From positions 1,258,501-1,322,500 of the forward strand of contig NZ_JAPEOS010000002.1 of assembly GCF_026340975.1 (NCBI RefSeq): a DNA stretch of 64,000 nucleotides, written 5' to 3'. The notes beneath the pieces are model-generated. The model made no database searches and was not told the origin of the DNA. It saw only the letters and a list, made by a program, of their open reading frames with translations. Positions 24,857 to 33,523 of the stretch are shown piece by piece (the stretch's first letter is position 1; each line of letters begins with the position of its first letter). This DNA comes from Streptomyces sp. NBC_01214. Lineage in GTDB: Bacteria; Actinomycetota; Actinomycetes; Streptomycetales; Streptomycetaceae. The position numbers and the translations under genes were made by a program.

Positions 24857-26887
24857 CTACGACCCCGTGACGCTGGCCGAGCCCGTTTCGATGTGGCCCG
24901 TGTAGCGGCGCGACCAGGTGCCGTCGGAGTCGGCGAGGATCGTGAAGTCGTACCAGCCCTTGCTGTAGGCCACGGCGTTGAAGAAGTCCTCGCGCGAGGA
25001 GTTCGCCGGGACCGTGTAGGTCCACGGGCCGTCCGTGCGGTAGGCGTTCGAGCGGATCGTGAACGTGACGGGGGAGCCGGAGGAGTTCTTCATCTTGAAG
25101 TAGACCGCCGGCTTGCCGGTGCCCGGCTCGACCGCGAAACGGGCCGCCACCTCGATGTCCTTGCCCGGCTTCGACGCGTCTCCGATGAAGCGGCGCAGGA
25201 AGCGGTTCGGCCCGAGCATCGAGATGTCGTACTTGCCCGAGCCGTGGCCGAGGCCGATGTGGAAGTAGTCGCTGCTGGTGCCGCCCGGGTCGACGGTGTA
25301 CTGCCAGGCCGTCGTGTCCCGGTGCTGGTGCGGGTGGATCGAGAAGTGCGCCGCCCGCTTCGCCTCGGCGCCCTGGTTGGTCATCGAGAACCAGGCCGTG
25401 ATCTGACCGGTCGGCCCGAACTCGAAGCGGTCCAGGTTGCCGTTCGCCTGGTACGGCAGGGCCCGCGCCGGACGGGTGCCGGGCTCCTGCGCCGGGAGGG
25501 CGTTGTTCTGCGGCGTCGGGTTGGGGAGCGGGGCACAGGTCGCCTGGCCGATCACCTTGGCGGTGGACGGGAGGCCCGCGGGGACCCCGTAGACCGGGCG
25601 CCCGAAGTCGAAGACGCCGGTCAGGTCGCCGACCACCTTGCGGCGCCAGGCGCTGATGTTCGGACAGGTGGCGGGGGTGCCGAGGGCGGCCGTCCACTTC
25701 TCCATGAACCGCAGCACCGAGGTGTGGTCGAAGACCTCCGAGCTCACCCAGCCGCCGCGGGTCCAGGGGGACATCACGATCATCGGGACGCGGAAGCCGA
25801 GGCCGATCGGGATGCCGTCGATGTACTCGCCGGGGGTGCCGGGCGGGGCGACCGGCGGTGGGACGTGGTCGAAGAATCCGTCGTTCTCGTCGTAGTTGAG
25901 GAAGAGGACCGTGGAGTCGAACACCTCGGGGTCGGCCGCCAGGGCCCGGTAGACCAGGTCCACGAAGTGGGCTCCGTCGCCGGGCGGGGCGTAGGGGTGC
26001 TCCGAGAAGGCCTCGCTGGCCACGACCCAGGACACCTGGGGGAGGGTGCCCGCCATGACGTCGGCGCGTATCGCGGCCGCGATGTCGTCCGGGGTGGAGC
26101 CGGTGACCTTGGGGACCGAGCCCATGCCCCGGTCCCACAGCGGATCGCCGGGGGCGGCGTCCGTGAACCGCTTGAAGTAGGCGAGCCCGTTGTCCCCGTA
26201 GTTGTCCTGGGCGTTCTGGTAGACCTTCCAGCTCATGCCGGCCCGCTGGAGGGCCTCCGCGTACGTCTCCCAGGTCAGCCCGGACTCGTCGCCGCCGTCC
26301 TTGCTGGTGGCGTCGATCTTGCCGCTCCACAGGAAGGTGCGGTTCGGGCCGGTCGCGCTGAGGGCGGAGCAGAAGTACGCGTCGCAGATCGTGTAGTGGT
26401 CGGCGAGGCCGTAGTGGAAGGGGATGTCCCCCCGGTCCAGGTGACCGAGGGTGCGGACGTTGCCGACGCCGGTGACCCAGTTGTCCATCCGGCCCTTGTT
26501 CCAGGCGGCGTGCTGCGAGGTCCAGCTGTGCGGGAGGTCGCCGGTGCACTGGGCCAGGGTCTCGCTGTCCGCGCCGCCCGCCGGCGGTGTGGCCGACAGC
26601 TTCCACGGGTACTGGCGGCCGCCCCAGTTGGGCTGGTTGAACGTGCCCCAGCCGCCCGGGATGTTGCCGGCGGCGCGGTCGCCGAACCCGCGGACGCCCT
26701 TCAGCCTGCCGAAGTAGTGGTCGAAGCTGCGGTTCTCCTGCATCAGGACCACCACGTGCTTCACATCGGTGATGGTGCCGGTCGCAGCGGCCGCGGCCGC
26801 CGTCGTCGGCGTGACCGCGGGCAGGGTGGCGCCCGCCACGAGCCCGGCGCCGATTCCCACGAAACCTCTGCGGCTGATCGGTGTCAC
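24857..26887 (-). CDS. Phospholipase C, phosphocholine-type, Tat-exported
   Basis: Secreted phosphoesterase-family phospholipase C of 676 aa. A twin-arginine signal (ISRRGFVGIGAG) opens the protein. The catalytic domain shows VVLMQENRSFDHYFG, DHYTICDAYFCSALSATGPNR and FLNYDENDGFFDHVPPP, the metal and nucleophile regions of this family. Two C-terminal DUF756-type beta domains follow. The start is the GTG behind GAGGGG. Expected to hydrolyse phosphatidylcholine or sphingomyelin outside the cell for phosphate and choline scavenging; a PHO-box was not identified in the short upstream gap. Confidence 0.93.
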   Translation of the reverse strand: MTPISRRGFVGIGAGLVAGATLPAVTPTTAAAAAATGTITDVKHVVVLMQENRSFDHYFGRLKGVRGFGDRAAGNIPGGWGTFNQPNWGGRQYPWKLSATPPAGGADSETLAQCTGDLPHSWTSQHAAWNKGRMDNWVTGVGNVRTLGHLDRGDIPFHYGLADHYTICDAYFCSALSATGPNRTFLWSGKIDATSKDGGDESGLTWETYAEALQRAGMSWKVYQNAQDNYGDNGLAYFKRFTDAAPGDPLWDRGMGSVPKVTGSTPDDIAAAIRADVMAGTLPQVSWVVASEAFSEHPYAPPGDGAHFVDLVYRALAADPEVFDSTVLFLNYDENDGFFDHVPPPVAPPGTPGEYIDGIPIGLGFRVPMIVMSPWTRGGWVSSEVFDHTSVLRFMEKWTAALGTPATCPNISAWRRKVVGDLTGVFDFGRPVYGVPAGLPSTAKVIGQATCAPLPNPTPQNNALPAQEPGTRPARALPYQANGNLDRFEFGPTGQITAWFSMTNQGAEAKRAAHFSIHPHQHRDTTAWQYTVDPGGTSSDYFHIGLGHGSGKYDISMLGPNRFLRRFIGDASKPGKDIEVAARFAVEPGTGKPAVYFKMKNSSGSPVTFTIRSNAYRTDGPWTYTVPANSSREDFFNAVAYSKGWYDFTILADSDGTWSRRYTGHIETGSASVTGS

Positions 26888-27006
26888 TGGCCCCTCGCCT
26901 CCCACTCAAGTGCCCCGCTGGCACATCGACGGCAAGAGTGGCGGCGCCGGGATCAAAGGTCTACAGCCGTGCGGTAAGAAAACGGTGAACAACAGGGTGG
27001 CCGGAA

Positions 27007-28020
27007 TCAGTTGCCGATCCGGACCAGCATCTTGCCCAGGTTCTCCCCGCGGAGCATGCCCAGGAAGGCCTCCACCGTCCGGTCAAAGCCCTGGACAACG
27101 GTGGTGTCGGTACCGATCCGGCCGCTGCGCAGATGAGGGACGAGGAAGTCCTCCAACTCATCCTGCAGATTGGTGTGATTGCGAACCAATACGCCTTCCA
27201 GGCGCAGGGACTTGTGTACGACCTCGAAGAGGTTGCGGGGCGCGGCCGGCGAGCGGTCCCCGTGGTACGTCGAGATCGCACCCACCCAGGCGATCCGCCC
27301 GAAGTCGCGCAACGCGTCGATCGCCCCCTCCAGGTGGTCCCCGCCGACGTTGTCCACGTAGATGTCGATGCCGTCCGGGGCGGCCTGCGCGAGCTGCTTG
27401 CCGACCGGCCCGTCGTGGTAGTCGAAGGCCGCGTCGAAACCGAGTGCGCCGGTGAGGTGGCGGACCTTGGCCGCCGAGCCCGCGCTGCCGATGATCCGCC
27501 GGGCACCCAGCAGTCGGGCGATGTGTCCGGTGGCCGTGCCGACCCCGCCGGCGGCGGCGGAGACGAAGAGGTCCTCGCCCTCGCGCAGGGTGGCGGTCCG
27601 GGTCAGCGCGGCGTACGCGGTCAGGCCGGTCCCGCCGAGGATGCTCAGGTACGCCTCCAGCGGGACGCCGTCGTGGCCGCGCAGCTTCCGCGTCCCGTCC
27701 GTGCCGAGGGTGACCAGGGCGTGGGTCCGCCAGCCCGCGCGGTGGAAGACCAGGTCGCCCTCGCGCAGCCCCGGGTCGCGGGAGGCGAGCACCCGGCCCA
27801 CCGAGCGGCCCTCCAGCGGGGTGTTCAGCTCGAAGCCGTCCTCGCCGCCGTCCATCATGCCCCGGTGGTATGGGTCCACGGAGAGCAGGAGGTTCTCGAC
27901 GAGCGCGGTGCCGGGCGTCGGCTCCGGGACCGGGGAGGCGACGTAGGCGAAGTCCCCGGCGCTGGGGAAGCCGGTGGGGCGGGCGATCTGGTGGACGGCG
28001 TGAGCGGTGTTCGTGGTCAT
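27007..28020 (-). CDS. NADP-dependent MDR oxidoreductase (zinc-free)
   Basis: Medium-chain dehydrogenase/reductase of 337 aa resembling leukotriene B4 12-hydroxydehydrogenase/prostaglandin reductase and 2-alkenal reductases. Seen: LLSVDPYHRGMM, the Rossmann motif SAAAGGVGTATGHIARLLG, and DIYVDNVGGDHLEGAI. No zinc-binding cysteines. The ATG is preceded by TAGCGT with a 7-nt gap and no ribosome site, so probably leaderless. It is divergent from a LysR gene that likely controls it. Confidence 0.9.
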   Translation of the reverse strand: MTTNTAHAVHQIARPTGFPSAGDFAYVASPVPEPTPGTALVENLLLSVDPYHRGMMDGGEDGFELNTPLEGRSVGRVLASRDPGLREGDLVFHRAGWRTHALVTLGTDGTRKLRGHDGVPLEAYLSILGGTGLTAYAALTRTATLREGEDLFVSAAAGGVGTATGHIARLLGARRIIGSAGSAAKVRHLTGALGFDAAFDYHDGPVGKQLAQAAPDGIDIYVDNVGGDHLEGAIDALRDFGRIAWVGAISTYHGDRSPAAPRNLFEVVHKSLRLEGVLVRNHTNLQDELEDFLVPHLRSGRIGTDTTVVQGFDRTVEAFLGMLRGENLGKMLVRIGN

Positions 28021-28065
28021 GGGACAGACGCTAGGAAGGAATGGCCGGCCCGGGCAGGGGGTTGC

Positions 28066-28092
28066 GTTCATGGAAGCCCCACACCCATGAAC
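28066..28092. promoter_or_regulatory. Inverted repeat in the oxidoreductase/LysR divergent promoter
   Basis: GTTCATGG and CCATGAAC form a perfect 8-bp inverted repeat around 11 nt, the spacing expected for a LysR-type T-N11-A site. A related half-site (TCATAGAAC) lies just downstream near 28098-28106. Confidence 0.5.
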
Positions 28093-28121
28093 ACCGCTCA
28101 TAGAACGAGGTGGAAGCGCCG

Positions 28122-29003
28122 ATGGCGGGAAGTACGGCCGACCTGCTGCCCCAGGAACTGCGGATCCTGGTCGCCGTCGCCGACCGCGGCGGCTTCTCCG
28201 CCGCCGCGGCCGCGCTCGGCCTCACCCAGTCGGCCGTCTCCCACTCGGTGCGCGGCAGCGAGACCAAGGTCGGCACGGTGCTCTTCGAGCGGGGCCGTGC
28301 CGGAGCAGCACCCACCCCGGCGGGGGAGCGGGCCGTCGCCCTCGCCCGCCGGATCCTGCGGATGTACGAGGTCCTCGGTGCGGAGGTCCGGGGCGCGGGC
28401 CGGGGCACGGTGGAAGGGGTGCTGCGGATCGCCGCGTTCCGCAGCGCGGCCCTGCACCTGTTGCCGCCCGCGCTGGAGCGGCTCACGGCCCGGCACCCGG
28501 GCATCCGCCCCGAGGTCCGCGTGGTGCGCGAGATCGGCGCCGGAGCGGCCGGGGAGGTGGCGGCGGGCCGCGCCGACCTGGGCATCGCCACGCTGGGCGG
28601 CGCGCAGGACCTGGCCCCCGGCCTGCTGACCGGGGTGCTCGCGCAGGAGGCGTACCGGCTGGTCCACCCGGCCGGGCACCCGGACCCGAAGGGCCTGCCG
28701 CTGATGGACTGGGACGAGAACTGCGGTTCCTACACCCGCTCCTGGTGGCGGGCCCAGGACTGGATCCCGCGGGCGACGGTCAAGGCGGAGGACGACGCGA
28801 TGGTGCTGACCATGGTCGGCCGCGGGCTCGGGATGGCGATCATGCCCGAGCTGTCCCTGAGGGAGGCGACCGAGGCGGTGGACATCACCGATTTGGGCCC
28901 TGAGGGGCCGGTGAGGCAGGTGGGATACGTCACTACGTCGGAATCGGCCTCAACTCTCGCCGTACGTGCCCTGATCAGGGAACTTCGCTCCGAGAAGGGC
29001 TGA
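28122..29003 (+). CDS. LysR-family transcriptional regulator
   Basis: LysR-type regulator of 293 aa. The N-terminal winged helix is clear (LRILVAVADRGGFSAAAAALG, LTQSAVSHSVRGSE), followed by the periplasmic-binding-protein-like effector domain. The ATG at 28122 has GAGGTGG upstream; a GTG four codons earlier is less likely. It is divergent from the MDR oxidoreductase across 101 nt with a candidate operator, the usual arrangement for a LysR regulator and its target. Confidence 0.92.
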   Translation: MAGSTADLLPQELRILVAVADRGGFSAAAAALGLTQSAVSHSVRGSETKVGTVLFERGRAGAAPTPAGERAVALARRILRMYEVLGAEVRGAGRGTVEGVLRIAAFRSAALHLLPPALERLTARHPGIRPEVRVVREIGAGAAGEVAAGRADLGIATLGGAQDLAPGLLTGVLAQEAYRLVHPAGHPDPKGLPLMDWDENCGSYTRSWWRAQDWIPRATVKAEDDAMVLTMVGRGLGMAIMPELSLREATEAVDITDLGPEGPVRQVGYVTTSESASTLAVRALIRELRSEKG

Positions 29004-29263
29004 AACGGACCCTCTGGACGGGCCTTTCCAGGGGGCTGCGCGTCTCAGATAGTAGGAAGCCCGAGTAATTGCCGAGACATACAACGGGACCTGGCCTAGC
29101 TTTGTAGAAGCCGAACGTCTCGCCAATCAGGCGAATGGCGGTCGAGAGCGTGCGCCCCTGGCAGGCAACCCCTGCGGCGCACTGCTCCCCGCCTCTTCCG
29201 GCGCCTTGAAGGAACCCCTCATCCGTGGCCCCGCCACGCCGTGATCTCAAGGAGTCGATCACC

Positions 29264-29392
29264 ATGACCGCTTCCACCGCCACCCGCCGCGTCCGCCACA
29301 CCTCCGCCTCGGCCGACGACCGCAAGAACGCCGCCGCCGCTCTCCAGCGCGCCCTCGACCGCCGTGACAACGGCGGGTCGACCGGCCACTGA
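29264..29392 (+). CDS. Microprotein, 42 aa, upstream of leuB
   Basis: Short frame with a strong ribosome site (AAGGAG about 9 nt before ATG) and near-total G/C at third positions, which supports real coding. The product starts MTASTATRRVRHTSASADD and has one amphipathic helix (NAAAALQRALDRRDN). It ends 100 nt before leuB. No family recognised; it has no run of Leu, Ile or Val codons and no terminator follows, so it does not look like an attenuation leader. Confidence 0.55.
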   Translation: MTASTATRRVRHTSASADDRKNAAAALQRALDRRDNGGSTGH

Positions 29393-29480
29393 CCTGCGCC
29401 GCCCGAGACGTTCTGCGTCCACTTGGGTCCACATTGGTCCACATGATGGACGCAGAATGTCTGAGGGCTGGGACACGGAG

Positions 29481-29486
29481 TACGGT
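29481..29486 (+). promoter_or_regulatory. -10 box for leaderless leuB
   Basis: TACGGT with a 6-nt gap to the leuB ATG and no ribosome site between. Confidence 0.4.
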
Positions 29487-29492
29487 TCCGTC

Positions 29493-30533
29493 ATGTCGAC
29501 CAGCATCAATCTCGCAGTGATCCCCGGTGATGGCATCGGCCAGGAAGTCGTGGCTCAGGGACTCAAGGTCCTTACCGCGGTCCTGCCCCAGGATGTGAAG
29601 CTGGAGACCAAGCAATACGATCTCGGCGCCCAGCGCTGGCACCGCACCGGTGAGACCCTCCCGGACGCGGAGCTCGAAGCCCTGAAGCACCACGACGCGA
29701 TCCTGCTGGGCGCGATCGGCGACCCCTCGGTCCCGTCCGGCGTGCTGGAGCGCGGTCTGCTGCTGAAGCTCCGCTTCGCCTTCGACCACTTCATCAACCT
29801 GCGCCCGTCGAAGCTGTTCCCGAACACGGCCACCCCGCTCGCCGGCCGCCCGGAGATCGACTTCGTCGTGGTCCGCGAGGGCACCGAGGGCCCGTACACC
29901 GGCAACGGCGGCAGCCTGCGCACCGGCACCCCCGCCGAGGTGGCCACCGAGGTCAGCATCAACACCGCGTACGGCGTCGAGCGCGTCGTCCGTGACGCGT
30001 ACGAGCGAGCCAACGCCCGTCCGCGCAAGAAGCTGACGCTGGTCCACAAGAACAACGTCCTCGTGTACGCGGGCCACATGTGGAAGAACATCTTCGACAA
30101 GGTCGGCCAGGAGTACCCCGAGGTCACCACCGACTACCTGCACGTCGACGCCGCGACGATCTTCTTCGTCACCCAGCCCGAGCGCTTCGACGTCATCGTC
30201 ACGGACAACCTCTTCGGTGACATCCTCACCGACCTGGCCGCCGCCGTGACCGGCGGAATCGGCCTCGCCGCCTCCGGGAACATCAACCCGACCGGCGCCT
30301 TCCCGTCCATGTTCGAGCCCGTCCACGGCTCGGCCCCGGACATCGCCGGCACCGGCAAGGCCGACCCGACCGCGACGATCCTCTCCGTCGCCCTCCTGCT
30401 GCGTCACCTGGGCTACGAGGCCCAGGCCGTCCGCATCGAGGACGCGGTCTCCGCCGACCTGGCGGAGCGCGACGGAACCTTCCGCTCCACCGACGCGATC
30501 GGCGACGCCCTCGCCGCTCGGGTAGCCGGCTGA
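29493..30533 (+). CDS. leuB: 3-isopropylmalate dehydrogenase
   Basis: NAD-dependent oxidative decarboxylase of leucine biosynthesis, also able to act on the methylmalate intermediate of the citramalate route. Length is 346 aa, normal for actinobacteria. Seen: VIPGDGIGQEVV, VVREGTEGPYTGNGG (substrate loop), the Lys in LTLVHKNNVL and the metal-binding Asp region DVIVTDNLFGDILTDLAA, then EPVHGSAPDIAGTGKADP. The ATG appears leaderless. A T-tailed terminator follows. Confidence 0.97.
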   Translation: MSTSINLAVIPGDGIGQEVVAQGLKVLTAVLPQDVKLETKQYDLGAQRWHRTGETLPDAELEALKHHDAILLGAIGDPSVPSGVLERGLLLKLRFAFDHFINLRPSKLFPNTATPLAGRPEIDFVVVREGTEGPYTGNGGSLRTGTPAEVATEVSINTAYGVERVVRDAYERANARPRKKLTLVHKNNVLVYAGHMWKNIFDKVGQEYPEVTTDYLHVDAATIFFVTQPERFDVIVTDNLFGDILTDLAAAVTGGIGLAASGNINPTGAFPSMFEPVHGSAPDIAGTGKADPTATILSVALLLRHLGYEAQAVRIEDAVSADLAERDGTFRSTDAIGDALAARVAG

Positions 30534-30553
30534 CCCGGTAGCTCCACCTCAGG

Positions 30554-30588
30554 AAGCCGCCGGGTCACAAAGGGACCCGGCGGCTTTT
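30554..30588 (+). terminator. Terminator after leuB
   Basis: Perfect 13-bp stem (AAGCCGCCGGGTC and its complement), 7-nt loop and a short T-run, 20 nt after leuB. Confidence 0.85.
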
Positions 30589-30758
30589 CCTGTGCGGCCC
30601 CGGGTGCCACCATCTCCCCTGGGCCGCTCTCCCCGCTTCTCCGAAGCCTGCCCGCGCGCGATAATCGAACGCGAGGCCGCGGAATGCGGGGAAGCTCGGA
30701 CGTCCTAGTGCGCCGTGAGCGCGGTCCGCCATACACAACCGGTGAAGGACAAGCACTC

Positions 30759-31844
30759 ATGACGACGCCCACGATCGAGCTCAAGCCCTCCTCGAACCCG
30801 CTGTCCGATGCGGAGCGCGAGGCGATCCTGGCCAGCCCCGGCTTCGGCCGCCACTTCACCGACCACATGGTGACGATCAAGTGGACCGAGGGTCGCGGCT
30901 GGCACGATGCCGAGCTGGTCCCGTACGCGCCGCTCGCGATCGACCCGGCGAACATGACGCTGCACTACGCGCAGACGATCTTCGAGGGCCTCAAGGCCTA
31001 CCGCCAGCCCGACGGCACCGTGGCCACCTTCCGCCCCGAGGCCAACGCCGCGCGCTTCCAGTCCTCCGCGCGCCGCATGGCCATGCCGGAGCTGCCGACC
31101 GAGCTCTTCATCGAGGCCTGCGACGCGCTGATCAAGCAGGACCGCGCCTGGGTGCCGGACTCCGGCGAGGCCTCCCTGTACCTGCGCCCCTTCATGTTCG
31201 CCTCCGAGGTCGGCCTCGGCGTCCGCCCGGCGAACGAGTTCCTCTTCATCGTCATCGCCTCGCCCGCCGGCGCGTACTTCCCCGGTGGCGTCAAGCCCGT
31301 CTCCGTCTGGCTCTCCGAGGACTACGTCCGCGCGGTCAAGGGCGGCACGGGCGCCGCGAAGACCGGCGGCAACTACGCGGCCTCGCTGGTCGCGCAGGCC
31401 CAGGCGGCCTCGCATGGCTGCGACCAGGTGGTCTGGCTCGACGCCGTCGAGCACCGCTGGATCGAGGAGATGGGCGGGATGAACCTGTACTTCGTGTACG
31501 GCGACCGCATCGTCACCCCGGAGCTCACCGGCTCGCTCCTTCCCGGCATCACCCGTGACTCCCTCCTCACCATCGCCCGCGACCTCGGCTACACCGCCGA
31601 AGAGGGCCGCCTGACCACCGAGGACTGGCAGCGCGACAACGAGAACGGCACCCTCACCGAGGTGTTCGCCTGCGGCACCGCCGCCGTCATCACCCCGGTC
31701 GGCTCGGTCAAGTCCGAGCGCGCCAACTGGACCCAGGGCGACGGTGAGCCGGGCCAGGTCACCATGCGCCTGCGCAAGGCACTGCTGGAACTCCAGACCG
31801 GCCACAGCGCCGACACCCACGGCTGGATGCACCCGCTGGGCTAG
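30759..31844 (+). CDS. ilvE: Branched-chain amino acid aminotransferase
   Basis: PLP-dependent transaminase for the last step of valine, leucine and isoleucine synthesis and the first step of their breakdown. Length is 361 aa, the large BCAT form. Seen: LHYAQTIFEGLKAYR, YLRPFMFASEVGLGV, the PLP lysine region GAAKTGGNYAASL, and EEMGGMNLYFVYGD. The ATG follows GAAGGA at about 9 nt. A very strong hairpin separates it from the convergent permease gene. Confidence 0.97.
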   Translation: MTTPTIELKPSSNPLSDAEREAILASPGFGRHFTDHMVTIKWTEGRGWHDAELVPYAPLAIDPANMTLHYAQTIFEGLKAYRQPDGTVATFRPEANAARFQSSARRMAMPELPTELFIEACDALIKQDRAWVPDSGEASLYLRPFMFASEVGLGVRPANEFLFIVIASPAGAYFPGGVKPVSVWLSEDYVRAVKGGTGAAKTGGNYAASLVAQAQAASHGCDQVVWLDAVEHRWIEEMGGMNLYFVYGDRIVTPELTGSLLPGITRDSLLTIARDLGYTAEEGRLTTEDWQRDNENGTLTEVFACGTAAVITPVGSVKSERANWTQGDGEPGQVTMRLRKALLELQTGHSADTHGWMHPLG

Positions 31845-31854
31845 TCCCGACCGG

Positions 31855-31919
31855 CCCCCGTACGTACGCAGGCCCGCGCCCCGGAACGTCCGGGACGCGG
31901 GCCTGCGTACGTACGGGGG
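31855..31919. terminator. Bidirectional terminator between ilvE and the NCS1 gene
   Basis: A perfect 24-bp stem (31855-31878 with 31896-31919) containing GTACGTAC in each arm, plus a smaller CCCGG/CCGGG stem in the loop. It sits between convergent genes and can work in both directions. Confidence 0.9.
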
Positions 31920-31931
31920 GATCGGGGGTGC

Positions 31932-33368
31932 TCAGGCGTTCGCGGGCTCCTCGGCGGCGCCGGCGACCGCCGGGACCGGGATCGGGGCGGGGGAGCGGCG
32001 GGCGGTGAGGGCGGTGTACACGAGTCCGCCCGTCAGGCCGGACAGGACGAAGGAGCAGTCCACACCGCCGGTGAGGGCGAGCAGCGGGCCCTCGTAGAAG
32101 GGGGTGGTCACGGCGAGCAGGCCGATGCCGGCGCCGATCGCCCAGGAGGCGGTGGCGGCGACGTTCCAGCCGCAGCGGTACCAGTAGATCCCGCCCACCG
32201 AGCGGCGGTTGAAGACCTGGAGCGCGTCGGCGTCGTAGCGCCCGCGGCAGCGCACGTACCCGATGAGGGTGATCACGGCCCACGGGGTGCCGATCGCGGT
32301 CAGCACCAGCACGAACGAGGTCATCGCGGACTGCACGTCCCACTCGAAGGAGCCGATGAAGACGAAGGCCGTGGCGACCGCCGCGGCGACGAGGGTGGCC
32401 GTGGTCCGGGTGGCCTTGGGCACGATGGCGTCGAGGTCGAGGCCCATCGAGTAGAGCATCAGCCCGGCGTTGCCGACCGAGCCGGCCGCGGCGGCGGCGA
32501 GCAGCGGGACCAGGTACCAGAAGGGCGAGGCCGCCACCAGCGGGCCGGCGTACTCGGCTCCGGCCCGGGCGGCGAGCGCCGTGTAGGTGCCGAACAGCTG
32601 CGGGACCAGGAGGCCGAAGAGCAGTCCGAACCCGGTCGCCCAGAGCACCTTGCGGGAGCCGTGCCGACGCGGGGAGATGTAGCGGGTGTAGTCGCCGAGC
32701 AGGGTGATGAAGGCGACCGGGCCGCTGAGCCCGGCGGCGACGGCGGCGAGGATCCAGGTCGGCCAGAAGGAGCCGAGCAGGTACGCGGTCTCCGGCGGCG
32801 CGGCGGTGGTGAAGTCCCCCGTGTAGGCGAAGACGCCGATGGCCAGCAGCACCACCATGCCGATCGCCAGGATCTTGCTCATGCGCAGCAGCAGCCGGTA
32901 GCCGAAGACGGCCGCGACGACGGTGCACGCGGCGAGTACGCCGTACATCAGGCCGCGCGTGGCGCCGGTGTCGGGCAGCCCGGTGAGCCGCGCAAGGACG
33001 CCCACCATCACGTCGCCGCCGATCCACAGGGTGAGGGCGGTGTAGCCGAGCGAGAGCAGCAGACCCACCACCGAGCCCACGAGCCGGCCGCGGACGCCGA
33101 ACTGCGCGCCGCTGGAGGTGGAGAGGTTGGTCCCGGTGCGCAGGGAGACGAGCGCCAGCGGCGCGGTGAAGGCGATGCCGACGAGCGTGCCGGTCACGAT
33201 GGCGGTGACCGAGGGCCACAGTCCCAGTCCGAAGGACGGGGGCAGCCAGCCGAAGACGATCACACCGAGGCAGAGGTTGGAGCCGAGAAGGATCGAGACC
33301 AGGTCACGGGGACCGCTCGTCCGCTCGTCCTCGGGGATGGTGTCGACTCCGCGCTGTTCGATGGGCAT
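31932..33368 (-). CDS. NCS1-family nucleobase/cation symporter
   Basis: Membrane transporter of 478 aa with about 12 hydrophobic segments and NCS1 (Fur/CodB-type) signatures: LGSNLCLGVIVFGWLPPSFGLG at the start, then SGAQFGVRGRLVGS and GDYTRYI. The family moves cytosine, uracil, allantoin, hydantoins or related compounds with H+ or Na+; the substrate cannot be told. The ATG follows GGGAG. It diverges from the urease genes, and both promoters carry a related palindrome, so uptake of a nitrogen compound linked to the urease/agmatine locus is inferred. Confidence 0.9.
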   Translation of the reverse strand: MPIEQRGVDTIPEDERTSGPRDLVSILLGSNLCLGVIVFGWLPPSFGLGLWPSVTAIVTGTLVGIAFTAPLALVSLRTGTNLSTSSGAQFGVRGRLVGSVVGLLLSLGYTALTLWIGGDVMVGVLARLTGLPDTGATRGLMYGVLAACTVVAAVFGYRLLLRMSKILAIGMVVLLAIGVFAYTGDFTTAAPPETAYLLGSFWPTWILAAVAAGLSGPVAFITLLGDYTRYISPRRHGSRKVLWATGFGLLFGLLVPQLFGTYTALAARAGAEYAGPLVAASPFWYLVPLLAAAAAGSVGNAGLMLYSMGLDLDAIVPKATRTTATLVAAAVATAFVFIGSFEWDVQSAMTSFVLVLTAIGTPWAVITLIGYVRCRGRYDADALQVFNRRSVGGIYWYRCGWNVAATASWAIGAGIGLLAVTTPFYEGPLLALTGGVDCSFVLSGLTGGLVYTALTARRSPAPIPVPAVAGAAEEPANA

Positions 33369-33409
33369 GGGGGACTCCCTTGGCAGGGCGGGGGGTGGTT
33401 GCGCTTTGT

Positions 33410-33424
33410 TTGAGCGACACTCAA
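33410..33424. promoter_or_regulatory. Operator-like palindrome, permease side
   Basis: TTGAG-CGACA-CTCAA, a perfect 5-bp-arm inverted repeat about 42 nt before the permease start. It shares GAG-YGAYR-CTC with the palindrome at 33477-33495. Confidence 0.5.
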
Positions 33425-33476
33425 TGTGGCTTAAGGCTTGCCCCCAGGTCAATGATTCCCTCCAATGAAATGAAGA

Positions 33477-33495
33477 GTTAGAGTGATGCTCTAAC
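33477..33495. promoter_or_regulatory. Operator-like palindrome, urease side
   Basis: GTTAGAG-TGATG-CTCTAAC, a perfect 7-bp-arm inverted repeat about 28 nt before the urease start, with the same GAG-YGAYR-CTC core as the permease-side site. Confidence 0.55.
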
Positions 33496-33523
33496 CCATC
33501 GACTCAAGAGGTGGTGGATCGGC

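Noticed and set aside
29004..29263. Riboswitch or leader in the gap before the leuB microprotein
   Set aside because: No terminator hairpin or known riboswitch core was seen; only a TAGCTT promoter-like hexamer.
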